Assembly: GCA_031292525.1 (NCBI GenBank)
Contig: JARLGY010000045.1
Span: 186,001 to 250,000, forward strand
Length of the DNA: 64,000 nt
Direction of reading: 5' to 3'
DNA from: Flavipsychrobacter sp.
GTDB taxonomy: Bacteria; Bacteroidota; Bacteroidia; Chitinophagales; Chitinophagaceae
Shown: positions 46,295 through 54,772 of the stretch, piece by piece
How positions within the stretch are numbered: position 1 is the first letter of the stretch
Layout of the letters: each line of letters opens with the position of its first letter
Made by a program: the position numbers and the translations under genes
Notes under the pieces: model-generated
What the model was told of the DNA's origin: nothing
Databases searched by the model: none
Seen by the model: the letters and a program-made list of their open reading frames with translations, nothing else

Positions 46295-47107
46295 TTGTAT
46301 TTTTTATCAGATTGCATGTATGCAGTCCTCTATTACGGTTTAGGTTATAGAAAGGATGTAGTCAAGCAGAATTTGAGAAATTCATTCCCGGAAAAAAGTG
46401 AGGTGGAGATCAATGTGATCTGTAAAAAATTCTACCATCACCTTTGCGACCTTTTCCTGGAGACCTTTAAAACGCTGACCATAAGTAAAAAAACAATGTT
46501 GAAGCACTGCTATTTTAATAAAGAAGCAGAAGCTTTATTTGCCCGTATGGCAGATGAGAAAAAAAGTATAGTACTTGTAATGGGGCACCTGGGCAACTGG
46601 GAATGGGCAGGCAATTCGTTTAGTTTGGTGTGTAAACAGCAACTATATGTTATCTATCACCCACTATCCAATAAAGGATTTGACGGGCTCATATACCGTA
46701 TGCGTACACGTTTTGGCACTAAGCTGATACCTATGAAGGAGACTTTTCGTGAAATGCTTAAAACCCGTGATGAAGTGAGCGCCACGGCCTTTATTGCAGA
46801 CCAGACACCTTCGCCCCAAAATGCGTACTGGACCACTTTTTTAAATCAGGATACCCCCGTCTTTAAAGGCACAGAGATCATAGCCAAAAAGATAAACTAT
46901 CCGGTAGTATATGCAACAGTGAAGAAAGTGAAAAGGGGGTATTATGAAATTTTTGCTGAGTTGCTAGAAGAGCATTCCGGCGCCACAAAGGATGGGGAAA
47001 TTTCAGAAAAACACACTAAAAAACTTGAGCAAGATATAATAATACAGCCGGAAACCTGGTTATGGTCACACAGGAGATGGAAACACAAAAAAATAAATGC
47101 AAACTGA
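46295..47107 (+). CDS. LpxL/HtrB-family lipid acyltransferase (start uncertain)
   Basis: A lysophospholipid/lipid A acyltransferase that adds an acyl chain to a lipid at the inner membrane. The catalytic H-x4-E is in MGHLGNWEWAG, and IADQTPSPQNAYWTTFLNQDTPVFKGTEIIAKK fits the family. The coordinates begin at the only canonical in-frame start, a TTG. The frame stays open upstream to 46190 and reads a family-like membrane N-terminus (SYYITLPFIYLLSILPFPVLYF), so the real start is probably near 46235 at an ATC, or was lost to an error. It overlaps the desaturase gene by 11 nt. Confidence 0.85.
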   Translation: MYFLSDCMYAVLYYGLGYRKDVVKQNLRNSFPEKSEVEINVICKKFYHHLCDLFLETFKTLTISKKTMLKHCYFNKEAEALFARMADEKKSIVLVMGHLGNWEWAGNSFSLVCKQQLYVIYHPLSNKGFDGLIYRMRTRFGTKLIPMKETFREMLKTRDEVSATAFIADQTPSPQNAYWTTFLNQDTPVFKGTEIIAKKINYPVVYATVKKVKRGYYEIFAELLEEHSGATKDGEISEKHTKKLEQDIIIQPETWLWSHRRWKHKKINAN

Positions 47108-48116
47108 TCTTATCACAAAAAGCCGTAAAAAAATGCTAACGGGTAAAGAGCTGATACTAGCTACTAAGCCTTATGCAAAGGAAGACCGTAAAAAGAGCTG
47201 GATATACACTCTTTCTACGCTCTTCTTGCTAATAACTGCCTTACTGGGAACCTTGTTGATGCCTTACATGCTGATAAAGCTAACCTGTAGCATTTTTGCG
47301 GGTTTACTGATGGTACGGATGTTTGTCATCTACCACGATTATTTACATCATGCTATACTTACTAAGTCGCACCTGGCAGAGTTTATCATGACCATATTCG
47401 GCATCTATATTCTTGCACCAATAAGTATATGGAAGCGGTCCCACGATTATCATCATAAACACAATTCCAAACTATTTAGCGCTAGCATAGGTTCTTACCC
47501 CATACTTACCCGTAAAAAATATTTATCCCTGAACCGGGGCCAGCAACGTGCATACCTTGCCAGCCGCCATCCTATTACCATATTGCTGGGCTATTTCTCT
47601 ATGTTTCTGGTAGGCATGTCTTTCAGATCTTTTTATTCGTCTCCCCGCAAGCATTTCGATTCGTTCATTGCCCTTTTTATACACGCTACTGCCACAGTGC
47701 TCATCTTTTGGTTGCTGGGCTGGCAAGCATGGTTGTTGACTATATTCATTCCTTTCTCTATTGGATGTTGTATTGGCGCGTACCTGTTTTATGCGCAACA
47801 CAATTTTCCCGGCGTTACATTTAATAATAACGAATGCTGGAACTACGAACAAGCTGCTACAGAATCATCTAGCTTCCTGGTTATGACTCCATTTATGGCC
47901 TGGATGACGGCAAATATTGGTTACCATCATATACACCATTTGAATGCAAGAATACCATTTTACCGCCTGAAAGAGGCTATGGACGCTATACCTGAGTTAC
48001 AAGCTGTAAAGACAACATCCCTTTCAGCAAAGGACATAAGCGCTTGCTTCCGATTAAAATGTTGGGATCCTGAATTGAATAAGATGGTAGGGATGAAAGA
48101 GTTAACGTTAATTTAA
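47097..48116 (+). CDS. Membrane fatty acid desaturase
   Basis: A 339-residue integral membrane di-iron desaturase that introduces double bonds into acyl chains. The three histidine boxes are H80DYLHH, H116DYHHKH and HHIHH near residue 279, flanking about four membrane segments (TLFLLITALLGTLLMPYMLI, FIMTIFGIYILAPISIW, LFIHATATVLIFWLLGW). The ATG overlaps the end of the acyltransferase gene, so translation is coupled. The cold-shock gene follows 81 nt later with its own promoter. Membrane fluidity control is the natural reading. Confidence 0.92.
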   Translation: MQTDLITKSRKKMLTGKELILATKPYAKEDRKKSWIYTLSTLFLLITALLGTLLMPYMLIKLTCSIFAGLLMVRMFVIYHDYLHHAILTKSHLAEFIMTIFGIYILAPISIWKRSHDYHHKHNSKLFSASIGSYPILTRKKYLSLNRGQQRAYLASRHPITILLGYFSMFLVGMSFRSFYSSPRKHFDSFIALFIHATATVLIFWLLGWQAWLLTIFIPFSIGCCIGAYLFYAQHNFPGVTFNNNECWNYEQAATESSSFLVMTPFMAWMTANIGYHHIHHLNARIPFYRLKEAMDAIPELQAVKTTSLSAKDISACFRLKCWDPELNKMVGMKELTLI

Positions 48117-48137
48117 TATTTTTTAAAAAAAATTATT

Positions 48138-48168
48138 GAAATGTATTAATATTAATCCTACATTTGCG
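48138..48168 (+). promoter_or_regulatory. Bacteroidota-type promoter of the cold-shock gene
   Basis: TTG (48138-48140), a 20-nt spacer and TACATTTG (48161-48168) match the consensus. The leader to the ATG at 48198 is about 25 nt, short for a cold-shock gene and lacking an obvious long thermosensor UTR. Confidence 0.7.
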
Positions 48169-48197
48169 TCATTACAATAATTTTTTAATTTACAACA

Positions 48198-48389
48198 ATG
48201 CAAGAAGGTACAGTAAAGTTTTTTAATGAAACAAAAGGTTTTGGATTCATTAAGCCAGACAACGGTCAGGCAGACATCTTTGTTCACGTTTCAGGTCTCA
48301 TCGATGAGATCCGCGAAAATGACAAAGTGAAATTTGAAGTAGAAAATGGAAAGAAAGGTTTGAATGCTGTTAACGTAAAAGTTATCTAG
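48198..48389 (+). CDS. Cold-shock domain protein (CspA family)
   Basis: A 63-residue single-OB-fold RNA chaperone that binds single-stranded RNA and DNA. RNP1 is KGFGFI and RNP2 is DIFVHVS, with the aromatic surface KFFNETKGFGF intact. Length is normal for the family. It has its own promoter and a strong terminator, and it directly follows the acyltransferase-desaturase pair, which fits a cold-response grouping. Confidence 0.95.
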   Translation: MQEGTVKFFNETKGFGFIKPDNGQADIFVHVSGLIDEIRENDKVKFEVENGKKGLNAVNVKVI

Positions 48390-48411
48390 TCATACCGTGC
48401 TTTAAGTGATT

Positions 48412-48443
48412 AAAAAAGACATGCTTTTTAGCATGTCTTTTTT
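48412..48443 (+). terminator. Terminator of the cold-shock gene
   Basis: A 14-bp stem (48412-48425 with 48430-48443) with loop TTTT, A6 upstream and T6 downstream, lies 22 nt past the stop. It can work in both directions. Confidence 0.85.
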
Positions 48444-48499
48444 CATTTAGACCAATACCTATAGCATTCCCTCCCCTATTTTGTTCATAACTTAGTAAC

Positions 48500-49708
48500 A
48501 TGAGCCGCTCCTATGCAGACCTCCCCTTACATTACGGGCAAGTACCACCTTGGCTGTACCAGCGCATGGGTAAACTTGGCGGCGCTATTACAGAAGCCAT
48601 AATTACTGAATACGGACGTAGTGCTTTTTTGCAGCGCATCAGCGATCCTTTCTGGTTCCAGGCATTGGGTTGTGTGCTGGGTATGGACTGGCATTCATCG
48701 GGCATAACCACATCTGTCATGGGCGCCCTTAAACGCACTGTAAATGAACGCAGCCATGAACTGGGCATATACATATGCGGTGGCAAAGGAAAACATTCCC
48801 GCGAAACGCCTAATGAACTGATGACCATAGCCAATATTACCGGGCTCGATGGTAACCAACTGGTACGTAATAGCAGGCTAAGTGCTAAGGTGGATAATAC
48901 TGCCATACAAGACGGTTTTAATATATACCTGCACTCCTTTATTGTGAGCAGCGATGGCGAATGGGCGGTAGTACAACAGGGCATGAACGATGCAAATGGT
49001 ATGGCGCGCCGCTATCACTGGCACTCCCCGGCAATAAAATCATTTGTAGATGAGCCTCATGCTTTTATTTATGGCGCCAATCAAGGGCAGATCATAAATG
49101 TAACAGACCATAATGCCGACACTACCCGCGCTGGCATACTGCAACTCACCCGCGAAGACCCTCAACGTTTGATGCAGGAAGTACACAAACTCACCATGCC
49201 CGGCCACCACGATGTTCGTGCCGAAGATGTGAACCTGAAAAGACTGGGCAGCGTGCTGGCTGTAGCGCATGAAAAAGAAGCCCTGGATATGGAAACTTTG
49301 TTACTCCTTGAAGGTGTGGGCCCACGCACCCTGCAATCATTGGTGCTGGTGAGTGAGGTAATACATGGCACCCCGTCACGCTTTACAGATCCCGCCCGTT
49401 TCTCCTTTGCACACGGTGGTAAGGATGGTCATCCCTTCCCTGTACCTACCATGGTATATGACGAAGCGATTAGCACTCTGCAAAATGCGGTGCAACGCGC
49501 CAAACTGGGGCAAACAGACAAGAATGAGGCTATAAAAAACCTCTCTAAAGCCGCTCAGCAACTGGAACAAAGCTTTATACCCAACAACAACTTTGAGCGC
49601 CTTGTAGAACAAGAACGCGACAACTCATGGAAATATGGTGGACGAACCGTAATGGGGCATGCCACGCCGCCAAAGAAAGATAAGGGTGTGCAGTTAAGGT
49701 TGTTTTAA
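48500..49708 (+). CDS. DUF763 protein with helix-hairpin-helix and C-terminal clamp-like motif
   Basis: A 402-residue protein of the DUF763 family, whose biochemical function is not established. Conserved family segments are ADLPLHYGQVPPWLYQRM, GMDWHSSGITTSVMGALKR, LGIYICGGKGKHSRETP and HSFIVSSDGEWAVVQQGMN. Near residues 270-295 a helix-hairpin-helix-like element appears (LLLLEGVGPRTLQSLVLVSEV), suggesting DNA contact. The extreme C-terminus is QLRLF, which matches the bacterial sliding-clamp-binding motif QLxLF. Together these suggest a DNA repair or replication-linked role, as inference. It is monocistronic. Confidence 0.85.
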   Translation: MSRSYADLPLHYGQVPPWLYQRMGKLGGAITEAIITEYGRSAFLQRISDPFWFQALGCVLGMDWHSSGITTSVMGALKRTVNERSHELGIYICGGKGKHSRETPNELMTIANITGLDGNQLVRNSRLSAKVDNTAIQDGFNIYLHSFIVSSDGEWAVVQQGMNDANGMARRYHWHSPAIKSFVDEPHAFIYGANQGQIINVTDHNADTTRAGILQLTREDPQRLMQEVHKLTMPGHHDVRAEDVNLKRLGSVLAVAHEKEALDMETLLLLEGVGPRTLQSLVLVSEVIHGTPSRFTDPARFSFAHGGKDGHPFPVPTMVYDEAISTLQNAVQRAKLGQTDKNEAIKNLSKAAQQLEQSFIPNNNFERLVEQERDNSWKYGGRTVMGHATPPKKDKGVQLRLF

Positions 49709-50045
49709 TAGCGATATACTTCCTGAATAACTCAACAACTCCAATCACACATATGTCAATGGCAACCCAAACACAACCGTTCTCGTTATTATTGACTGTA
49801 GTCCATATATCCTCCCTTATACCTCCTCATAGTTAGGTCGGCCCATAATATATGACAATTCAAAGTCTCATTTTAAGGCATAAATATTTTTACAATTAAG
49901 TAATTATTAAGAATATGCCATAACCAAAAAGGAAACATCGCAGTAATAATTTGATAATGTAAAAAGCTAACAAAAGAGAGTTCTTTTTAAGTGTTTTGTG
50001 CCATCAATCACACAACACTTAACTCCCAGGTAAATCTCTCAAAAC
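49709..50045. other. Intergenic stretch upstream of the phosphate transporter
   Basis: These 337 bp hold no supported gene, tRNA or strong hairpin. A 27-codon frame from 49753 has no homology I recognise and is not called. The promoter and leader of the phosphate transporter must be in the right-hand part, but no convincing -33/-7 pair stands out. Confidence 0.4.
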
Positions 50046-51470
50046 ATGTTAACAACATTAAATGCAATTACACTTCCGTTCATTGGAGAAGTAAATTTAA
50101 GCGGTGGAATTTTACTCATTTTTCTGTTCTGCCTGCTTTGCGTGGTAGCCTTTGAGTTTGTAAACGGCTTTCACGATACTGCAAATGCGGTGGCCACGGT
50201 CATTTACACGCGGGCACTAAAACCCCAAATAGCTGTTCCCTGGAGCGGAGCGTTCAACTTCCTCGGAGTTTTTGTAGGTGGCGTCGCCGTAGCCATGGGT
50301 ATATTAAAGCTTGTGCCCCTGAACGAATTAATGGTTTTACCGGTGCAAGTAGGTGCTTGCATGGTCATCTCTGTATTGTTAGCGTCTATTATCTGGAACC
50401 TGGGCACCTGGTATTTAGGAATACCCTGCTCTAGTTCGCATACATTAATAGGTGCTATGATAGGCGGTGGACTGGGATTCACTTATTTTTATGGTGGCGC
50501 CGGTGTAAACTGGGGCAAAGCTGGCGAGATTGGCATGTCGCTGATACTATCACCTGTATTTGGATTTGGTGCTGCAGTACTGCTCATGCTGTTCTTAAAG
50601 CATGTTGTAAAGTCACACTCATTGTTCCATATACCACAAGGCCCTAACGATAAGCCACCTATATTCATTCGCCTGTTGTTGATAACCACTTGCACATTGG
50701 TTAGCTTTTTCCATGGCAGTAATGACGGACAAAAAGGTGTTGGATTACTCATGCTGATACTAATAGCCTTCCTCCCAGCCAAGTTTGCTATAGACCATTC
50801 GGTACCTGATGATAAAATAGTGATTGCACTCAATAATACCCAACAAACCTTGCAAAAAACCTTATTGGCCAATCCTGCAAAACAGGCTGATATTAATACA
50901 TTAAGTGCATTAATCACCACTACAAAAGAAGACTTAATTAATAAAAATTCTACAGATCCAAAACTTACATTCAAAGTAAGAAAGGAGATACAAACCGTAA
51001 ATAAAACAATAAAAGGTTTTATTACAGACCCCAAGATGACCATCCCTGAAACGGATAAGGCAGAATTCCATACAGCGTCCAGCGAACTGACTAGAGTAAC
51101 TGACTTTGCACCTATATGGGTTATTGCAACCATTTCTATTTCACTAGGTATTGGCACCATGATAGGCTGGAAACGTATTGTTGTAACCATAGGAGAAAAA
51201 ATAGGCAATGAACACCTTAACTATGCACAGGGTGCCACATCAGAAATCGTAGCAGCCGCCACCATAGGGCTAAGTACAGGTTTTGGATTGCCAGTGAGCA
51301 CCACCCACGTACTTTCAAGTGGTATTGCAGGTTCCATGGTCGCCTCTGGAGGCTCAAAGAATCTGAATGCAGGAACTTTAAAAAGCATTGCTATGGCATG
51401 GATACTAACATTACCGGTATCTATAGCATTAGCATTAGGCTTGTTTTTCTTATTCCATTTATTTGTTTAA
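50046..51470 (+). CDS. PiT family inorganic phosphate transporter
   Basis: A 474-residue inner-membrane cation-phosphate symporter with about ten helices. The two PiT signature repeats are AFEFVNGFHDTANAVATVIYTRAL in the first half and FFHGSNDGQKGVG with GFGLPVSTTHVLSSGIAGSMVA in the second. A soluble loop of about 110 residues (VPDDKIVIALNNTQQ to SELTRV) sits between the halves; its length is typical of this subgroup. It is followed 100 bp later by the universal stress gene in the same direction. Confidence 0.95.
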   Translation: MLTTLNAITLPFIGEVNLSGGILLIFLFCLLCVVAFEFVNGFHDTANAVATVIYTRALKPQIAVPWSGAFNFLGVFVGGVAVAMGILKLVPLNELMVLPVQVGACMVISVLLASIIWNLGTWYLGIPCSSSHTLIGAMIGGGLGFTYFYGGAGVNWGKAGEIGMSLILSPVFGFGAAVLLMLFLKHVVKSHSLFHIPQGPNDKPPIFIRLLLITTCTLVSFFHGSNDGQKGVGLLMLILIAFLPAKFAIDHSVPDDKIVIALNNTQQTLQKTLLANPAKQADINTLSALITTTKEDLINKNSTDPKLTFKVRKEIQTVNKTIKGFITDPKMTIPETDKAEFHTASSELTRVTDFAPIWVIATISISLGIGTMIGWKRIVVTIGEKIGNEHLNYAQGATSEIVAAATIGLSTGFGLPVSTTHVLSSGIAGSMVASGGSKNLNAGTLKSIAMAWILTLPVSIALALGLFFLFHLFV

Positions 51471-51570
51471 TTTTTTCATTAAGTATAGCTTTAAATCATC
51501 TCGAATAAAAAGCTAAAGGCTTAAAAAAGCATCAAACAATATTCAAAATAACATTTTTTAAATAAATAAA

Positions 51571-52398
51571 ATGAAACAGATAGTTGTTGCCACCGATTTT
51601 TCAAGCTGCGCCAGCAATGCAATGGAATATGCCGTAGATCTGGCAAAGATCCTGAACATAGAGCTTTGCGCAATCCACGCTATCCATCCCACAGAGGGCG
51701 TAGATAACAGCATACAAAATGCGATCTTCATTGAAGATTATTATAATAATAAAAGGCGTGCGCTGGCTACCTGGGCTGCTGGTTTTGTGAGCAGGTACCA
51801 ATATCAAGATGTTAAGGTGACTACCGTTTGTGAGGTTGGTAGTTTGAGTAACGTACTAAAAAAGCACATTGACGAGAACCCGGTAGAATTGCTGGTCATG
51901 GGCTCTATGGGTGCTACTGGTATATCAGGTCTTTTTGGTAGCAATGCCAGCATGATGATCTCCAAGACAAGGATCCCTACGCTTGTTATACCTCTTGAAA
52001 CCAAATTTACAGCTGCCCCTGTAATAACACTGGCTACCGATTTCGCATCAGACCTATCAGCTGAAGATGTAACCGCATTAAATGAACTGATTGTAGCATT
52101 TAAATCAGATACGCTTAATATTCTCAACGTACTTGAAACAGCAGAATGGAAAACTAATGAAGCCGGAGAAGCTGCATTGAAAGCCCTCATAAAAAATGCA
52201 ACACTAGACTTTAAGTACATACAGGAAGACAGTGCCAAAGAAGGTATTATGAACTTTATAGTAGGTAATAATACCGATATACTCTGCGTGGTAAAACATC
52301 ACCACAACCTGATATACCGCATATTTAACCGCAGTACCATCAACCAGGTGATGAATAAATCGGTGAAAGCCATACTTGTTTTACATACACAAGATTAA
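51571..52398 (+). CDS. Tandem universal stress protein
   Basis: A 275-residue protein made of two UspA domains. The first has the nucleotide-binding motif GSMGATGISGLFGSNASMM (G-x2-G-x9-G-S type). In the second (from about residue 150, PVITLATDFASD) the motif is degenerate, so only the first is likely to bind ATP. USPs respond to starvation and oxidative stress. A TTTG-N18-TAGCTTTA pair at 51464-51493, overlapping the phosphate transporter stop, could drive it separately. Confidence 0.92.
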   Translation: MKQIVVATDFSSCASNAMEYAVDLAKILNIELCAIHAIHPTEGVDNSIQNAIFIEDYYNNKRRALATWAAGFVSRYQYQDVKVTTVCEVGSLSNVLKKHIDENPVELLVMGSMGATGISGLFGSNASMMISKTRIPTLVIPLETKFTAAPVITLATDFASDLSAEDVTALNELIVAFKSDTLNILNVLETAEWKTNEAGEAALKALIKNATLDFKYIQEDSAKEGIMNFIVGNNTDILCVVKHHHNLIYRIFNRSTINQVMNKSVKAILVLHTQD

Positions 52399-52419
52399 TT
52401 TACATATTCAGCTTTAGAG

Positions 52420-52460
52420 AACTGGTCGAAGAATTATTCTTCTACCAGTTTTTTGTTTTT
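52420..52460 (+). terminator. Terminator of the universal stress gene
   Basis: A 13-bp stem with one mismatch (52420-52433 with 52437-52450) is followed by TTTTTTGTTTTTAT. It is the first of three consecutive hairpins. Confidence 0.8.
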
Positions 52461-52467
52461 ATAATGA

Positions 52468-52503
52468 TTTAGGGGGAAAAGTTTAAAAACTTTTCCCCCT
52501 AAA
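52468..52503. terminator. Central 16-bp hairpin between convergent genes
   Basis: A perfect 16-bp stem (52468-52483 with 52488-52503) has loop TAAA and a GGGGG/CCCCC core. It is the second of three hairpins, probably a back-up or bidirectional terminator. Confidence 0.65.
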
Positions 52504-52504
52504 T

Positions 52505-52538
52505 ATAAAAAATCCCCAAAAACTGATTCTGGGGATTT
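52505..52538 (-). terminator. Terminator of the histidine-rich gene
   Basis: A 9-bp stem (52510-52518 with 52530-52538) is followed on the minus strand by a T run. It overlaps the stop codon of the histidine-rich gene and is the third hairpin. Confidence 0.6.
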
Positions 52539-52743
52539 AGTTCTGTGTACTATGTTTGGCAGTGTGGTGCTTTGTTGCTTCCTTGCCATGTTCTTCTGCG
52601 TGTGCATGGTGACCATGAGCCAACTGTGCGTGATGTGCTGCTAGTTCATCATTACCATCCTGGTGGTGTTTGTGTGCTTCCAGGTGATGTTTGGCAGCTT
52701 CTGTGTGATGGTGAGCAGCCTGCTCGTGATGTTCGTGTTTCAT
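52537..52743 (-). CDS. Small histidine-rich protein, possible metal binder
   Basis: A 68-residue protein in which 21 residues are histidine, often as HH or HHH (MKHEHHEQAAHHHTEAAKHH). The rest is mainly Ala, Glu, Lys and Gln, so it should form a helix with stacked His clusters. It has no signal peptide, cysteine or membrane segment. It probably binds nickel, zinc, copper or cobalt, or acts as a chelating buffer, which is inference from composition. Similar short His-rich proteins are known in Bacteroidota but uncharacterised. It has its own terminator and converges with the universal stress gene. Confidence 0.75.
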   Translation of the reverse strand: MKHEHHEQAAHHHTEAAKHHLEAHKHHQDGNDELAAHHAQLAHGHHAHAEEHGKEATKHHTAKHSTQN

Positions 52744-52843
52744 AACCTGTATTTTTAATGGTGAGTAATAAAGTTATAAATACATCATTATGCTAATGTT
52801 ATGGATAGATTGTAAAAGGGTTAATTAAAGCTGTAATTATGGG

Positions 52844-52877
52844 CACAAAAAAACCGTCTCAATTACTTGAGACGGTT
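52844..52877 (-). terminator. Terminator of rplS
   Basis: A perfect 11-bp stem (52852-52862 with 52867-52877), loop TTAC, followed on the minus strand by a T run, lies 21 nt past the rplS stop and ends the rimM-trmD-rplS set. Confidence 0.85.
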
Positions 52878-52897
52878 CATAAAAGATATTTAGAATA

Positions 52898-53293
52898 CTA
52901 AGCCTTTGCTGCTTTAGGGGCTTTATCAGCCTTTGCAGACAGGTGTATTTGTTTCTTTTCCTTGATACGTGCTGATTTACCAGAGCGTTCGCGCAGGTAA
53001 AACAATTTAGCACGACGTACACGGCCTACCTTGTTAAGTACAATAGACTCAATGTTTGGAGAGAAGAAAGGGAAGCAACGCTCAACACCTACACCGTCAG
53101 ATATTTTACGAACGGTAAAAGTTTGAGTGAAACCACTGCCTTGGCGTTTTAAACAATCGCCTTTAAATGACTGGATACGTTCTTTAGCGCCTTCTATAAT
53201 TTTATAGTTAACAGTGATGTTATCACCGGCCTTGAACTTAGGATATTCTTTGTTAGCAGTTAACTGCTGATGTATAAAAGCTACAGCTTCCAT
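52898..53293 (-). CDS. rplS: 50S ribosomal protein L19
   Basis: A 131-residue ribosomal protein at the 30S-50S interface. The core (FKAGDNITVNYKIIEGAKERIQSFKGDCLKRQG, TVRKISDGVGVERCFPFFSPNIESI, RRAKLFYLRERSGKSARIKEK) is highly conserved, with a lysine/alanine-rich tail extension (SAKADKAPKAAKA). It is downstream of trmD and rimM, as in many bacteria. Confidence 0.97.
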   Translation of the reverse strand: MEAVAFIHQQLTANKEYPKFKAGDNITVNYKIIEGAKERIQSFKGDCLKRQGSGFTQTFTVRKISDGVGVERCFPFFSPNIESIVLNKVGRVRRAKLFYLRERSGKSARIKEKKQIHLSAKADKAPKAAKA

Positions 53294-53377
53294 AATTAAA
53301 GATTTTTGGGACTGCGAAGGTATGAAAAGAAATTATTTTGTCAAAATAAAATCTTTATTATTTTCTACCATTTATTT

Positions 53378-54055
53378 TTAATCATGCATCAGGCCTGGCC
53401 TGCGCTCCTCAGTCCGTTTTAAACTTTCCTCATAGCGCCATATCTCCACCTTCTTTGGGTCGCCCGATAACAGCACATCTGGTACCACCCAGCCCCTGAA
53501 GTCAGCAGGCCGGGTATAAACAGGCGGGGCCAGCAAACCATCTTGGAAGGAGTCTGTAAGTGCTGAGGTTTCATCATTCAATACACCCGGCAACAGGCGG
53601 CCTACCGCATCTACAATTACAGCAGCAGCCAGCTCTCCCCCACTCAGCACATAATCACCAATAGAGATTTCCTTGGTTACAAAGTGTTGCCGTATCCGTT
53701 CATCTATGCCTTTGTAATGACCGCAAATAATGATCAGATTTCCTTTTAAAGACAGGCCATTAGCCATTTTCTGATCAAACAGGCTGCCGTCAGGGGTTAC
53801 ATATATCACTTCATCATAGGTCCTTTCAGCCTTTAGTTTGTCCAGCAATATGGCCAACGGTTCGGGCATCATTACCATACCTGCACCGCCACCAAACTGG
53901 TAATCGTCAACTTGTGCCTGTTTATATGGCGTATAATGGCGCAGATTGTGGGTATGCACATCCAGCAGGCCTTTGTTTTGGGCTCGCTTCATTATAGAAT
54001 GACTGAAAGGACTGTCCAGCAACTCAGGCACAACCGTTATAATATCTATCCGCAT
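53378..54055 (-). CDS. trmD: tRNA (guanine-N1)-methyltransferase
   Basis: A 225-residue SPOUT methyltransferase that makes m1G37 in tRNAs, protecting reading frame. Motifs are [30 protein letters not shown], the knotted SAM site [13 protein letters not shown] and [15 protein letters not shown]. Its length is normal. It is 9 nt downstream of rimM, clearly cotranscribed. Confidence 0.97.
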   Translation of the reverse strand: MRIDIITVVPELLDSPFSHSIMKRAQNKGLLDVHTHNLRHYTPYKQAQVDDYQFGGGAGMVMMPEPLAILLDKLKAERTYDEVIYVTPDGSLFDQKMANGLSLKGNLIIICGHYKGIDERIRQHFVTKEISIGDYVLSGGELAAAVIVDAVGRLLPGVLNDETSALTDSFQDGLLAPPVYTRPADFRGWVVPDVLLSGDPKKVEIWRYEESLKRTEERRPGLMHD

Positions 54056-54064
54056 CAGTGAAAA

Positions 54065-54577
54065 TTACTTATCCGTGTATATCTCTATCAACCCTTCGGG
54101 CAGGTTCATGTGTATTTTCTTGGTTTTCAGGTTCACCTGCACAATAGTTTGCTTCACTAATGGCAATAAAACCTCGTTGCCATTAATATGCAACACAGCT
54201 AGCCATTGCGCACCGGTTTGCACCACATCATCCACTACCCCTATTTCTCCTTTTTCTTTGTCTGCTATCTTAAACCCTATCCATAATAATGGCGAATCCT
54301 CAATGTATTGCGCAACAGCATCTTCTTGCACATATACATGCTTGCTGATGAGTTTCCGGGCTTCTTCCACCACATTCACTTCGTCCAATTGCACTACATA
54401 CTCTTCGTTATTATTAGGCTTGCACGCCGTAACAAAAAAGGGTATGTAGCTATCCTTATTCATCTCCAGGAATAATGGATCATCTTTTTTCAGCCATTTA
54501 GAGTTGCCTGCAACATGGGTCATCACAAGCGCACCTTGCAAACCATTTGTAGCTACGATCTTACCTATACGTATCAT
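54065..54577 (-). CDS. rimM: Ribosome maturation factor RimM
   Basis: A 170-residue 16S/30S maturation factor. The N-terminal RimM barrel begins RIGKIVATNGLQGALVMTHVAGN, and the C-terminal PRC-barrel segment is LWIGFKIADKEKGEIGVVDDVVQTGAQWLAVLH. It heads rimM-trmD-rplS. The usual upstream neighbour rpsP is missing; a T9SS protease lies there instead. No sign of truncation. Confidence 0.94.
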   Translation of the reverse strand: MIRIGKIVATNGLQGALVMTHVAGNSKWLKKDDPLFLEMNKDSYIPFFVTACKPNNNEEYVVQLDEVNVVEEARKLISKHVYVQEDAVAQYIEDSPLLWIGFKIADKEKGEIGVVDDVVQTGAQWLAVLHINGNEVLLPLVKQTIVQVNLKTKKIHMNLPEGLIEIYTDK

Positions 54578-54772
54578 AAAGAGCGCAAAGGTACAAAAAG
54601 CAAAAGCCTGTCGTTGCTGTAATTTTTTCTGCGACAGCTTAATGTTTTACTGAATTATTCTTAAAAAATGATTCCCGCACATCCTTTAATGCGGACTGAC
54701 CGGAATCGATAACAAGTATTTTAGTCACACAAACGAGATTATATGATTCTTACGCTCACTCTTTTATAGACT

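Noticed and set aside
52545-52745. Plus-strand frame opposite the histidine-rich gene
   Set aside because: It is the shadow of the His codons on the other strand (valine/cysteine-rich) and the minus frame has a sensible composition and its own terminator.
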